From: Aurelia coerulea
Taxonomy: Eukaryota > Cnidaria > Scyphozoa > Semaeostomeae > Ulmaridae
Reading direction: 5' to 3'
Length of the DNA stretch: 64,000 bases
Assembly: GCA_039566865.1 (NCBI GenBank)
Contig: CM076949.1
Coordinates: 13,989,501 to 14,053,500, forward strand
This document shows, one piece after another, positions 41,866 through 52,651 of the stretch (position 1 is the first letter of the stretch; each line of letters opens with the position of its first letter). The notes under the pieces were generated by a model. That model did no database searches. It saw only the letters and a list, made by a program, of their open reading frames with translations, and was not told the origin of the DNA. The translations under genes and the position numbers were made by a program.

Positions 41866-42420
41866 TCTCTTTCGATTGCGTCACATGATACCACAAAGCC
41901 TTCTACGGACCCTGTACAATTCGTTCATCATGTCTCAAGTCTACTATGGTCTACTTAACTGGGGCAGTGCTAACTCCACAGCCCTGGAATCTATCAGACG
42001 AAATCTCAGGAAAACTGTGAGAATAATCGATTTTGCTACGCGACAAGCACACAGCCAACCCATTTTTACTAAACTGGGGTTGTTGAATTTTGACGATACC
42101 TACAAATGCGAAGTTGCAAAGTTCATGTTTGATATTTATTCCTCACATGGTAATCTCCAAAATTCTTTTCAAAAAGCAAGCTCAATACACAGTTATCGAA
42201 CTAGATTCTCTTCCACTGGAAACTTTGTAATTCCCCGTAGCACCACGAGCTACAAACAAAGATTAATACTTGGTACTGGTGTCAAAATCTGGAATGAAAT
42301 CCCACCCGACACACGAAATGTAAAATCAAAGAAAATTTTCTACAAAAACTAAAAAAATACATTAACAATAACTACGATTGAAACTGTGACAATCCAAACT
42401 CCCCCAGCTCATTTACAATC
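41866..42420 (+). pseudogene. LINE C-terminal relic
   Basis: The frame 41876-42352 reads IPQSLLRTLYNSFIMSQVYY, GLLNWGSANSTALESIRRNL, RKTVRIIDFATRQAHSQPIF and GVKIWNEIPPDTRNVKSKK. This is the C-terminal region after the RT in jockey/CR1-type LINEs ('Y.sfi.p.l.Yg...WG......l...QkraiRii....'). The RT is absent. The family differs from those at 16.7 and 39 kb. Confidence 0.7.
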
Positions 42421-42804
42421 CATCCTGTATTTGAATTTTTATTCCACTTGTTTTTTCTTAATTCTTTTAATTTTTTTTTAACCCCTTCATTAAGATTAAA
42501 GTAGATTGATAGATAATTATTCTCCTAGTTTTTTCTATAACCTGTAGCAATGCATTACTTTCATAGTATATTCAAACTGCTGTTCTTCAAATTGTAATTC
42601 ACAAGAGGGGCATATGGCTCGAAAGCTCATTTGAGTTCTTTTCATATGTCCTTCAGCAATATTTTGTTGTTAATTGTATGCATATTAATGTCATTATTTG
42701 TTTTATATAATTTAGCTTTCTGTTATACACAACACCAGTTGAAATGTATTAGTTTTAAATTTGCTGAGAACATACATTGAATACTTGAATACTTGATTAC
42801 TTGA
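42421..42804. other. AT-rich 3' tail region of the LINE relic
   Basis: Likely LINE 3' untranslated sequence ending in ATTGAATACTTGAATACTTG, a short ATACTTGA-type direct repeat (42777-42803), before the right foldback arm. Confidence 0.5.
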
Positions 42805-43405
42805 AGGCTTTAGCAGGTCTCGATTTATTTCTATTGCAGAAAACATTGAAAAAATCTCAAAAATCTCCGTTGTACCACAAAAATAAGAATGAACATAATT
42901 CTTTGTTGGGTACGATTTACAACAAACCCTTTGGTAGAAGCTTGCACAAACAGTTGTTTTAGTTTTCTAATTTTTTTGGTAAATACATATTGCCCCATTT
43001 TTTACATTTCAACTGTAGAATTTTTAAAAAGGTTTTTAAAGATATCAATTTTGCTAATTTCCGCCATTATGAATCACATAAAAATGAACCAAAATATAAA
43101 TATTTCCAGTCATTGTTGCAATTAATTAAAAGTACATGACTAGAAGATTATAACAAGATCAAAACAAAAATTGTCGGACCTTTCTGAGCAGAGAAATATT
43201 GCTTTGGAAACTCAATCCAGGCAGCGTTTTTCGGAAAGTGCTTATGTAAAAAAAATGAAGCAATTAAGCCTAACTTCAAAAATCATTTTCTTGGCTATCT
43301 GTAGTCAAATTTTTAAAATGTTTGCGTTTCATAAACATTCAGAGTGTACGTGATGGCATGGGCATGAAATAAATTGGAATTTTAAAACTTCATGTTTTGG
43401 TATTT

Positions 43406-44211
43406 CTTCCATTCCCTGGATCACTGTGGAACAATGCTGAGTCCAAGGGTCAAACTCTCTCTCAAGAGACACTTTTCAGACAAGTGCGAATAAGAAACTC
43501 TCAAGAGACATGATTTTGATAGAATAAAAGAAATTTTTAGTTTCCTTGACAAAGCGTATGAAGTAAAGTTTACTGGCCATTGAACTGTTGATTTCTATAG
43601 ATACAAGCGCAGATATATTTGATTTATTCGTTTAATTATCGTTGAGATTAATGAATCAAATACTAGAGAAGAATGAAAGAATGATCGAAAGAAGAATGAT
43701 AAATCTACACATCTGCCGTGGGCATTCAATATTATTTGGTCCAGAAGCCCATTGGGAGACAATTCAATTATCTTATTATTTTGGGTGTAATAAAATACTT
43801 ACTGCTCGTCTTCTGAACCAAAGAAATAAAATGCCCGAGGTAGATGTGAAGATAAATTCTTCTTCTTTCGATTTATGCTGATAATTGCTTTCAAAAACGA
43901 TTTCTGGAATGCACGACGAGTGCGCTAGCTACTTGGGTTTCAGAGAAACTTTTGCGGCTTTGTTTGCTTTGAATTTATGGTTGAGAGAACTTTCTTTGCT
44001 TGCAGTCACTAATCGCTTTGAATTCAGTTGTCAACAAAAGCATCGCATATGCTATTATGCTATTGTGCTACAACATCTGTCCCTGTTCTGGACTGTTTGT
44101 TCCGATGCAAAACATAACTAAAAAGGCGTGTCCCTCATTTTCTGAGCGTCTGAAGGGCGTGGTCACGAAAAAGTTTCAGACCCCCTCACTCCTGGGATGC
44201 TGCGTACACCA
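43406..44211. other. No gene recognised
   Basis: Short frames at 43642-43881 and 43885-44121 show no domain. CTCTCAAGAGACA occurs twice (about 43457 and 43498). Confidence 0.4.
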
Positions 44212-45057
44212 CTGGGTGAGCCAGAAAAAAAGTTCCCACTTTCCAAAATTTGTAGCACCACAACTACTTCATGGATTTGAATTCTAGTTAAATTCTAGTT
44301 GAATTCTAGTTAAAAGCCAAAAGATCAAAATATTTTTGTGATCTTCTTGTCTTCTTAGGAGCACTGCAATTAAGATAAGGCTCAAATCCTTACTGGTTGC
44401 CAGAGCATGCGGAAATGATCCAATTTCATGCTTGTCAGCCAATGAGATCACCGCTTTCTAGCCCCTGGAGACAAAATCGGTCGTTTAAGGTTAATTTTCT
44501 AGTACCCTCACTAAAACTGAAATGGATGCTAGAATACTTCAGTTATTCGCAATTTTTTTGATAAATCATTTGTGGGGATGTCCGTCCAGAGTTGTTTACA
44601 TGTTTAGGCACATAGCTTGTTTGGGGCCGGAGCTGCCTTCATTTTCCGGTCGAAGAATATTGACCTTCGTTGAAATATCTATAGAAATCGCTACAAATGA
44701 GATATACAGATAAGAATTTCAGCAATTATGCATACTGACCACAGCAATATCCCAAACTCCTTTACTGCTATCATATCTCAAAATTGGAGGCAATTTCTAA
44801 CGATTTCTGGTAGAGATATCATTTGGGCCTAAGCTTGTCCTCGCTTAAAACTCATTCCATTGCACTTAAAAAGTAATGGTAAAATTCTAGAGCTGAATAA
44901 TGCACTTACCCATGACTCAGGCACCAGTTTGACTTCGTTTGCCTTTTTTACATTAGCAAATTTTTATAAAAAATGACCAGTTGTGGGTGAATTGCAAAAA
45001 CTTTCCTCGGTCCATATTTTTATCTGCACAGTCTATCCGCTTCAAGCAACAAACAGT

Positions 45058-45385
45058 GATCTTTGTATCATAAAAGTCTTGCATCACAAAACATTCCTAT
45101 AGAACGATTCCATGCGCCTTAGCGAGGCACTCGTGAATTGTTTTCACGCATTTGGTTCAATCAGTCAATGCAAACAAACAAAAGTGCAAAACCATGTATC
45201 TTTTTTAGCGAACCCAAAACAATGTTTTGTTCTTTTTATGTTTTGCATTGATTGAAATAAGAACGAAAATAACGAAATGCGTGAATACAATTCACGAGTG
45301 CCTCGCTAAAGCGCATGGAATCGTTCAAAAGGAATATTTTGTGATGCAAGACTTTTATGATACAATGTCAAAGTTCACTGTTTGT
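45058..45385. mobile_element. Palindromic MITE inserted in the left foldback arm only
   Basis: TATCATAAAAGTCTTGCATC then ACAAAACATTCC, GAATCGTTC/GAACGATTC and CGAGGCACTCGTGAATTGT are mirrored about a centre near 45215. The corresponding right-arm sequence (near 49840) runs ACAAACAGT|TAGCCTG without it, so it inserted after the arms formed. Ends approximately CAAACAGTGA ... TCACTGTTTG. Confidence 0.8.
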
Positions 45386-45455
45386 AGCCTGCGTGCAGAC
45401 TCAACTCCTCGAAAGTATAGAGTCTGCGCAACAAAGTCCATTTAGCCTTTCCATG

Positions 45456-46116
45456 ACTCAGCAGAAATGAAAGCCTCGTTTTCGTTTGTCTTCGCGAGCG
45501 GTGACTTCGCGCGTTGCGTTCAGATACAAAGAAGGAGATGGAGGGGCGAGAGATGTCTTGTCATTCTTCCAGCATTTCACTTCGCCGATTATGCATTCAT
45601 GAATGCTTTATTTCAACTTCTTACCTTGGAAATGATACTGCCATTGTTCAGTTTGTGGAAAGTTAATTTAGAATTTGGTGCTAACGTGACAATGCTCTTT
45701 CAATGAATAGCAGTTATTGCCCGACACTGCTAGTGCTAGGCCCGCTGCAAAATACAAGTGCCGAGAGACCGTGGGCCGGTTGAAGAACAACCTTCCATCA
45801 GCCATATTCAGTAAAAGGGAAGGATATCGTTTGCACTGCAGCAAATAAGGGGAACGTTGTCTTTCAAGCTGCAATCTTTATTGCAGCCACAGGGCTGCCA
45901 GATGCCGTAGCAAGCAATTACTGTATTGCCTTCGAAAATGTTAGAGTGACAGATTCTCACTTGTGGAACACTTTTTTGGGAACATACTTGCAACACAATA
46001 TCCCAATTGGGGCAATTGATACCACAATGTATTAGGTGTGGCTCTGGCCTGGGGTGGGGGGAGGTAGAGTGACTTAAGGATGGAATTGCCAAAATTTGCT
46101 TTCGGACCCAATTTTT
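45456..46116. other. No gene recognised
   Basis: Central region of the foldback. The minus-strand frame 46176-45808 and other short frames show no domain. GCCGATTATGCATTCATGAATGC at about 45584 contains a short palindrome (GCATTCATGAATGC). Confidence 0.4.
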
Positions 46117-46124
46117 ATGATGCT

Positions 46125-46300
46125 CATAAGCGTACAGGAAGAAAAAATCTAGGGGGGCGGCCCGACACAAAGTCATTGTTTAGCAACATTTTTGCCCAAC
46201 TGAGGGCAGATTCTTGCCCGATTGGGGCTGATTTTCGACGATTTTTCCAACATTGGGGGGGGGGCTGCCGCCCCCCAGCCCCCCACCCCGTACGCTTATG
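46125..46300. mobile_element. 176-bp hAT-type MITE, 8-bp ATGATGCT duplication
   Basis: CATAAGCGTAC at the left and GTACGCTTATG at the right are inverted termini, with G-rich/C-rich subterminal tracts. ATGATGCT occurs at 46117-46124 and 46301-46308. Terminal C...G and the 8-bp duplication fit hAT. Confidence 0.9.
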
Positions 46301-46308
46301 ATGATGCT

Positions 46309-47316
46309 TGATGGAAAACTACCCATTTTTGACAATTGCTCTGTCAATTTCAGCCAATAATCCTACCCATGTTTCAGCAAAATCTGCTAAAAAAGATCCT
46401 TGTAAGAGAATGTTGCGTCCGAAAACCCACCTGTACGAGTGGCACATACCTGTACCCTCAACATGTTAATATGTACCTCCCTCCATCCAGGGCTCTAGGA
46501 AAAAGAAATTCCTAACTTGAAGAGAAATTTTTGTTAAACCCTCTTTCTGTGAACATTTAGCAAAATAAGAATTTCAAAGCCTTCTGAACATCCGGTATGA
46601 GATTATTTATCACAAGATCTTGTACATACTCTTTTTGAAAAATTTTCAATAAAAGCATTGACCCCAAAGCAGAATATTCTAATCACAAAAGTCATTGGAG
46701 CTCCCATCAAGGAGGCCTGACTGGAATCATTATGAAATGCACAACAAAGTCTATTGTATATAAAATGAGGGCTAATCGTTTCTACTCTTGTCCCTGAAAT
46801 CTTCCCTGAAATGTCCCTGAGGTTCTTTGGTGCACAGAACAAAGTTTCCAGCCAAGCAAGGGGGCAGATTCTTTGGGTTAGGGGTGCCTCTCAGACCGTT
46901 ACCATTCTAGCATTCTGTTAGCAAAAAGTTAAATTATGCGCTCCAATTACAGTACAATCATTTTTATAAGAAACCTTGGTAAGAAAGTCTAGTGGGAAAC
47001 TTTCAACTTTTGGTACAGGAAAAATCACTGCTTTATACCGGGTGAGTCAAAAAAGAATCCCCATTTGGAAGGCCATGACTACTCCCTTGAATATCAAAGC
47101 AATAATAATGAAAACTGTCTTGTTTTATTGCCAATATGTTCAATTAGGCTCTGCAATTTGCCGGGCTTTTATCGGCCATTCATTCCTGTGGATGTGGGGG
47201 ATCTTTTGCAGAGAGCCCCTTCTAAAGACCTTCAAAAAAGAGTGAAAACAATGAGCACATTTTCCTTGGTTTTCCTTCTTAAAAATGATGACACTCACAT
47301 GTATTCATGTATTTTG
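46309..47316. other. No gene recognised
   Basis: ATACCGGGTGAGTCAAAAAA at about 47037 looks like one end of a TA-type element, but no partner was found nearby. Frames here show no domain. Confidence 0.4.
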
Positions 47317-47391
47317 TCCTCTTGGGAGGATGGAATCCCCCTGAATAGGTTATTGATACCAGGGGGAGACTGTTTCTTCCTCCCAAGAGGA
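47317..47391. other. 75-nt two-stem hairpin
   Basis: TCCTCTTGGGAGGA (47317-47330) is perfectly complementary to TCCTCCCAAGAGGA (47378-47391). Inside it, CCCCCTG (47337-47343) pairs with CAGGGGG (47360-47366) around a 16-nt loop, with unequal 6- and 11-nt spacers. It could be a small MITE or a structured RNA. Nothing shows it is transcribed. Confidence 0.7.
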
Positions 47392-48584
47392 TAGTACATG
47401 TGCTAAAGTGTGCCGAAGTCATTGCTGTAAGGCCCATGTAAGGCAGAGATGCTAGGGAAATTTTCTCATGATTTTGGGCACGTTTTGAAAGTTTCTTGAA
47501 GAGTTTCCCCTGGATATTATTTTGGGCATAAGTAAAAGGTAGAGAAGTCCCATTTCAGAATTAACATATTCAAAATGTGTAGAGTATCCCAGCAAAGCAG
47601 GATGTATATTATTTACAGAAGAAACTTTTCAACACCATTGTATACAGTCAAGAGTCTGTAAATAGGTGGCATTTAAAGCTGCATCAAAATAACTAACTGC
47701 TCCCTGTTGTTTGTTCAAGGTACTGTGGCCTTTTATATTCTGAATGTTATGTGCTGCACCCGTGCTTTTATCATTGTATCCTAAGCAGCTGATTGAAGCA
47801 AAAAGTAATATGAGAATATCCAGTTTATTGAAATTAATAACTCTTGCTAATATCTCTACTGATTTTACGACAACTGCTAACATTTAAAAACTGGTGTTCC
47901 TACAACATCCAGGAAAATTTTTTTGGTAGATCTACAGTAGTTTCTGTTGCACTATAGCAAATGGCTATTTACTGCAGCAGTAAGGAAGTCTGAACCCTGC
48001 AGAATTTTTTCAAGGATAGTGACCCTTGCACACTAGCAACACTTCTTCTAATTACCATGAGGGGAGCTTTTTATAATGCCATGATGATTAAGTTGATGGT
48101 TTATATTGATATTTGGGAATACAACAACGAACTCACAAAACTATCATCAGGAAATTTTTGTGTACATATAATGCTAATAAAATGAAGAAACAGATTATTT
48201 GCCAACTGAACACGTTTTCCTGTTCCTTGGCCTTTCAATCCATATATTTTTGAATGAGTTGTTGTGTGTATGAAAGAAGCTCTTGCTGTTGCTGCTTTAA
48301 TTTTGATAGTGTTTGGATGAAAATAATTAAATAATTTTAGACAACAAAACTGAAGACAAGTTTTTCAAGGAAACAAAACAGTGTCAAAGCAAATATCAGC
48401 TTTTTGCAATAAGGCATAAAAATGAAATAAGTGGATGCTGGGGTCAGGCTTAACATAAATAACTTGCAACTTACCAAAACACTAGAAATAACTTTCTGCA
48501 TTGTAGAACATATTTTCTGCCTTGTCTGTGTTAAGACAAGAACCCTTTTTGACTTGCACCTCCTTTTCTGCCTGTAATGAGCTA
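47392..48584. other. No gene recognised
   Basis: A minus-strand frame at 48750-48337 (137 codons) contains hydrophobic stretches but no recognisable domain and overlaps the MITE at 48585. Confidence 0.4.
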
Positions 48585-48848
48585 CAGTGCCTGCTAAAAT
48601 TCTTGGAACACCTTTTCTAAGTTTGCCCTGTTTTGCGATTTCCCCCTCCCCCCTCAAAACAATGTGTTGCTCTGTCATGACAAAACGGGGATAACAGAAC
48701 GATTCACCACTCTGATGGGATCCTGCAACAATAATCTTGCAAATCAACATTGTTTTGTGGGTGACGGGGTGCTGAAACTATTTGCTGATAGAAATGTGGA
48801 TTATCAAGAAATGGCCTTCAGTGTTCCAAGGACTTTTAGCAGGCATTA
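48585..48848. mobile_element. 264-bp Tc1/mariner-type MITE
   Basis: CAGTGCCTGCTAAAATTCTT then GGAACACC at the left. The right end is GTGTTCCAAGGACTTTTAGC then AGGCATTA. TA flanks both sides (48583-48584 and 48849-48850). CAGTGCCT-type ends are common in Tc1-like elements. Confidence 0.8.
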
Positions 48849-49173
48849 TAGAATGAAAAGGCACCAAAATAAAGCTGGGAGCAGCTGCTTAAAAATCAAT
48901 TTGCATATAATTGGCAATTTCTAGCCACGCAAGAAATGTTCTTGTAAACACACAAAAACACCTGGGCAAATAAGGTCATCGCAGTAAAAGTCTTTATAAA
49001 AATCCCTTCACACTGCTTGGATGCCTTTCAGCTTTTTTATGGCAATCAAAACATGAAGCCCCATTTCAGTGAACTTCACCGAATGTAACACAACAACTGT
49101 CACTTGAAAATGCAAAGGAATTTTGTCATAAATCTGTCTTTAGCAAGCATTCACTAGCTAAAGCATTCCTGCT

Positions 49174-49704
49174 TTGCTTCCGAGGACCGAGCGATGTGTG
49201 GATTTTAGCTACTCTGCTGCTGATCTCTTTGAGCTTCAACACATTACTTCCTCATATCGAAGTCTGCAGCTAAGAACCAAAAAGTTATCAGGTCGAGCAA
49301 TGCGGTCCATAATAATCAGCAATCAAGATAGGAAGGCATGGCCTAAAAGAAAACGAACAGCGACTATTTCTGGCCTGTTTTTCACTTCTCGCAACTCTCG
49401 TCTTGTCTGTGCAGTGCAAGGACTTGAAGAAGTTCTTCCATCGAAAAAACATATCAGAATCTTTAATCAATCTTCAAAGCAAGCTTGTAATGCCATGATG
49501 AAAGCTGAAATACTCTTGCCCTTCCTTGAATATTGCAAGGAAGATCTCCCCTATCTCTCCACAGCTTCGTACTTCGCCATCTTTAGAGAACTATCGACCG
49601 CGCGGCATAATCCGCGTTACGCCACTTTATCAAACGATGAGCTCATTTTTGAACCAATCAAAATGCTCATTCACTTCTCAAACTTTCTTGAGAAGTTAGC
49701 TTGA
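49174..49704 (+). CDS. Unrecognised 176-codon open frame
   Basis: ATG at 49174, stop at 49702-49704. The predicted protein is basic in the middle (QDRKAWPKRKRTATISGLFF) with no signal peptide, membrane segment or motif I know. Its last ~20 codons (ELIFEPIKMLIHFSNFLEKL) fall in an inverted sequence, TTTTGAACCAATCAAAATGC against GATTGGTCCAAAA, and the preceding GACCGCGCG (near 49598) is mirrored by CGCGCGGTC (near 49741). So the 3' part is probably a small inverted-repeat element. It is the longest frame in the foldback centre. It may be an exon fragment, a captured host sequence or chance. Confidence 0.2.
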   Translation: MLPRTERCVDFSYSAADLFELQHITSSYRSLQLRTKKLSGRAMRSIIISNQDRKAWPKRKRTATISGLFFTSRNSRLVCAVQGLEEVLPSKKHIRIFNQSSKQACNAMMKAEILLPFLEYCKEDLPYLSTASYFAIFRELSTARHNPRYATLSNDELIFEPIKMLIHFSNFLEKLA

Positions 49705-50535
49705 TTGGTCCAAAAACAATGAGCTTAACAAAAGAAATATCGCGCGGTCGTTCATCATATCGAGGCGGGAAAGGCTAAATGGACTTTGTTGCGCAGACTC
49801 TATACTTTCGAGGAGTTGAGTCTGCACGCAGGCTAACTGTTTGTTGTTTGAAGCGGAGAATCTGTGTAGGGAAAAATATGGACCAAGGAAAGTTTTTGCA
49901 ATTCGCCCACAACTGGTTGTTTCTTACAAAAATTTGGCAAATTAAAGAAGGCAAACGAAGTCAAACTGGTGTCTGAGTCATGGGTAAGCGCATTATCTAG
50001 CTCAAGAACTTTACCATTACTTTTTAAGTGCAATGGAATGAGTTTTAAGCGAGGACAAGCTTAGGCCCAAATGATGTCTCTACCAGAAATCGTTAGAAAT
50101 TGCCTCCAATTTTGAGATCTGATAGCAGTGAAAGAGTTTCGGTTATTGCTCAGGTCAGTATGCGTAATCGCTGAAATTCTTATCTGTATATCTCATTTGT
50201 AGCGATTTCTATAGATATTTCAACGAAGGTCAATATTTTTCGACCGGAAAATGAACGCAGCTCCGGCCCCAAACGAGCTGTGTGCCTAAACATGCAAACA
50301 ACTCTGGACGGACATCCCCACAACTGATTCATTAAAAATAATTGCAAATAACTGAAGTATTTTAGCATCCATTTCAGTTTTAGTGAGGGTACTAGAAAAT
50401 TTACCTCAAACAACCGATTTTGTCTCCAGGGGCTAGAGAGCGGTGATCTCATTGGCTGACAAGCATGAAATTGGATGATTTCCGCATGCTCTGACAACCA
50501 GTAAGGATTTGAGCCTTATCTTACTGCAATTATAG

Positions 50536-50880
50536 GTAAATTCAACTTTACAAAAAAATCATGGTTGCAAAATTATTTAAAAGAGCCTAAAACACTTGAT
50601 AAAAATCGTTAGGACTCTCCTCACACAGAACAATACTCACAGGCGTTTCACTTCTCTCAAGAGTCATGAGACATAGATTCTCAAACAGATACTAAAGATT
50701 TTTAATCCCATGGCAATTAATGTGCATACGATAGCTCTCACTCATGCGAAATTGCATTTTCTCTGTTGTTCTGAGCGAGGAGCCCTTTATGATTTGATGA
50801 AATATTTTTGGTCTTTTTCAATTATTTTGCAGCCACCAAGATTTTGTAAGCTTGAAATTACCAATTTTACCAGTGCTCGT
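50536..50880. mobile_element. Insertion private to the right foldback arm
   Basis: The left arm runs continuously from GGAGCACTG (about 44360) to CAATTAAGATAAGGCTC (44368). The right arm has about 345 extra bases between the mirrors of those two blocks. It contains CTCTCAAGAGTCATGAGA. Class unknown. Confidence 0.55.
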
Positions 50881-51002
50881 AAGAAGGGGAGAAAAATCAC
50901 AAAAATATTTCGATCTTTTGGCTGTGAAGCAAAAATGATTCATTCCAATATATCGAGTACTCTTGGTGCTATGAATTTTCAAATGTTGGAACTTTTTTCT
51001 GG

Positions 51003-51185
51003 TTCACCCAGTATTTCTAGAAATTTCACCAGGACAAAAAGTGATGGCTCACTTAGATTGATTCTTAATCTAAAAAATCTAAATCAGTATGCTAGTTAAC
51101 CATCATTTTAAAATAGATAAACTAGCTACATTCATGAACCTCATAGAACAGGATTGTTATCTGGCATCTATTGATTGAGAAAGTT
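51003..51185 (+). pseudogene. DIRS-type RT fragment
   Basis: ISRNFTRTKSDGSLRLILNL then KNLNQYA ends in a TAA. In the next frame HHFKIDKLATFMNLIEQDCY then LASID continues to a TGA. 'K-x-D-G-S-x-R-x-I-L-N-L-K-x-L-N ... H-F-K-M/I-x-x-L ... D' is the RT start of DIRS-like and related tyrosine-recombinase retroelements. The fragment begins exactly at the foldback edge, so the foldback may have inserted into it. Confidence 0.6.
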
Positions 51186-51843
51186 TGGTAGGGCAAATAG
51201 GGTTGAAAATTTTCATCGCTTTTCTGACGTTTTTAGAGATGAGCTGTAGACGTTAAATGCTGCGTGTGGTAGAGTGTTACAAACAAAGAATATGTGTAAC
51301 GAAACCCTTCATTCCTTATGTCTATAGATTTGTATTGCTTAAATGGCAGATTAAGTGATAATGCGTTCAGTCAAGGTACAGCCAGAGGCATAGGCCTGAT
51401 TAGGATGTTCGAGCTGAAGTTCATCCTTTAACATTTGTGGTTACTAGAAGTATCAAAGAAATTGTACAAATAGACCTGTCAACAACATTTGGGTGAAGAA
51501 ATGAGAAAGTAAGCTGCTTCTTTTCATTTGTATGAAAATTGAGCTAGGTTCCTTTAGAAATATTGTTATTCGAAACTTTTCATCGGGATACGTGATCTGA
51601 GTTATTGGTGCTCTTATTGGTGAGAAACGTGCACACTTACGCAACAGCTTGCAAATTTATATCCTTCTTCAAAGAACAATGAAGCGCCTTCGTTTTGAAT
51701 TTTAGTTGATTTCCTTCATAAATGGTAGATTTATGTGCTTAAATGTGGCATTTGTGCGACTTTTGAAACTACCTCGGGTTCCTTACTCGTCATATAAAAA
51801 AATTTCGAAGAGGCAGATCATCCATTGCTATTTCATAATCTCT
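51186..51843. other. No gene recognised
   Basis: Probably further decayed DIRS-like sequence. No motif is readable. Confidence 0.4.
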
Positions 51844-52413
51844 AACCCTATCCAGACTAGGGGGGGGGGCACAAAGTGACCCCCTAGTAAACTTTTCCAC
51901 AAAGCTCGTCGAGTATCTCTAGAATAGTCTAGCTTTTTTGTGACTTTTAGTTTCTATCTATGAGACATCTTTTCATGTTAATTTCAAAAATTTTGACACT
52001 GATTCCGGGAGTCAACACATGATTTTAAATTGAGTGCTCCGCAAAAGAAATACATTTTACTTCATAGCTTTGGAACCATTGGCTCTATGACAATGAGACA
52101 AAACTCGTCGAACTCGTCTTGAAGCAAGCTTTCATTTGGTATATAGTTTATTGATTTTTGATGACGTCATCAACAATTGGCTGTTGCGCATGCGTACTGA
52201 CAAAAAGCCATGTTATGCTTCATTTTTAGAAAAATGGGTGATATTATATGATGCAGCAGGTCTTTTTATGTATATTTAGAATTTTTTGCTATTTTTAAAA
52301 GTAGTTTATAATCAAGTTTAGACAAAAGTCGCTCTTTTTTCGTAAAAAATAAATAAATGCTGATATCAGCAAAAATATTAGTATTACAAGCAAAAATTTC
52401 AAAATACAAATTT

Positions 52414-52432
52414 ATCATCATCATCATCATCA
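52414..52432. repeat. (ATC)n tail of the RTE LINE
   Basis: Six to seven ATC triplets, the 3' tail on the minus strand (ATG/GAT). Confidence 0.9.
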
Positions 52433-52651
52433 TAGTAAGTCATTCAGGCCACTGCAGGCCGACGAACACCCCAGCATTTTCCAGCATACTCTGTTCCCAG
52501 TTCTTCTCATCCAATTGACCCCTGCTGTTTCTGTGATTTCATCTCTCTATCTCTTGTTTGGTCTTCCTCTGCTGCGCTTCCTTCCATACGGTGTCCATTC
52601 TGTGGATTTCTTTGCCCATCGGTTGTCTGCCATCCTTCCTATGTGACCTGC

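Larger units (their letters stand above)
40834..43405. mobile_element. Large inverted-repeat (foldback) structure, ~600-bp arms
   Basis: AAATACCAAAAATATGAAGT at 40834 is mirrored by ACTTCATGTTTTGGTATTT ending at 43405. Pairing continues with small differences (GTTTATGAAACGCAAACATT; CTGCCTGGATTGA; TTGAAATGTAAAAA...) to about 41430 on the left and 42805 on the right. The loop holds an inner palindromic element and a LINE tail. No transposase is seen, so the structure could be a foldback element or an inverted duplication. Confidence 0.85.
44212..51012. mobile_element. 6.8-kb foldback element with ~1.2-kb inverted arms
   Basis: Left edge ACTGGGTGAGCCAGAAAAAA (44211-44230) mirrors the right edge TTTTTTCTGGTTCACCCAGT (about 50994-51013). 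The arms then pair through AAGCCAAAAGATC.AAATATT, GCATGCGGAAAT.ATCCAATT, GACAAAATCGGT, TTCGAAGAATATTGACCTTC and AGACTCTATACTTTCGAGGA down to 45455 and 49768. Left and right arms each carry one private insertion. The 4.3-kb centre holds no recognisable transposase. Flanking duplication is unclear (CA left, TA right). Confidence 0.8.

Noticed and set aside
47037..47060. TACCGGGTGAGTCAAAAAAG as a MITE end
   Set aside because: No inverted partner visible in the following kilobases; similarity to other CCGGGTG ends is suggestive only.
48337..48750. 137-codon minus-strand frame
   Set aside because: Runs through half of a TA-flanked MITE and shows no motif.
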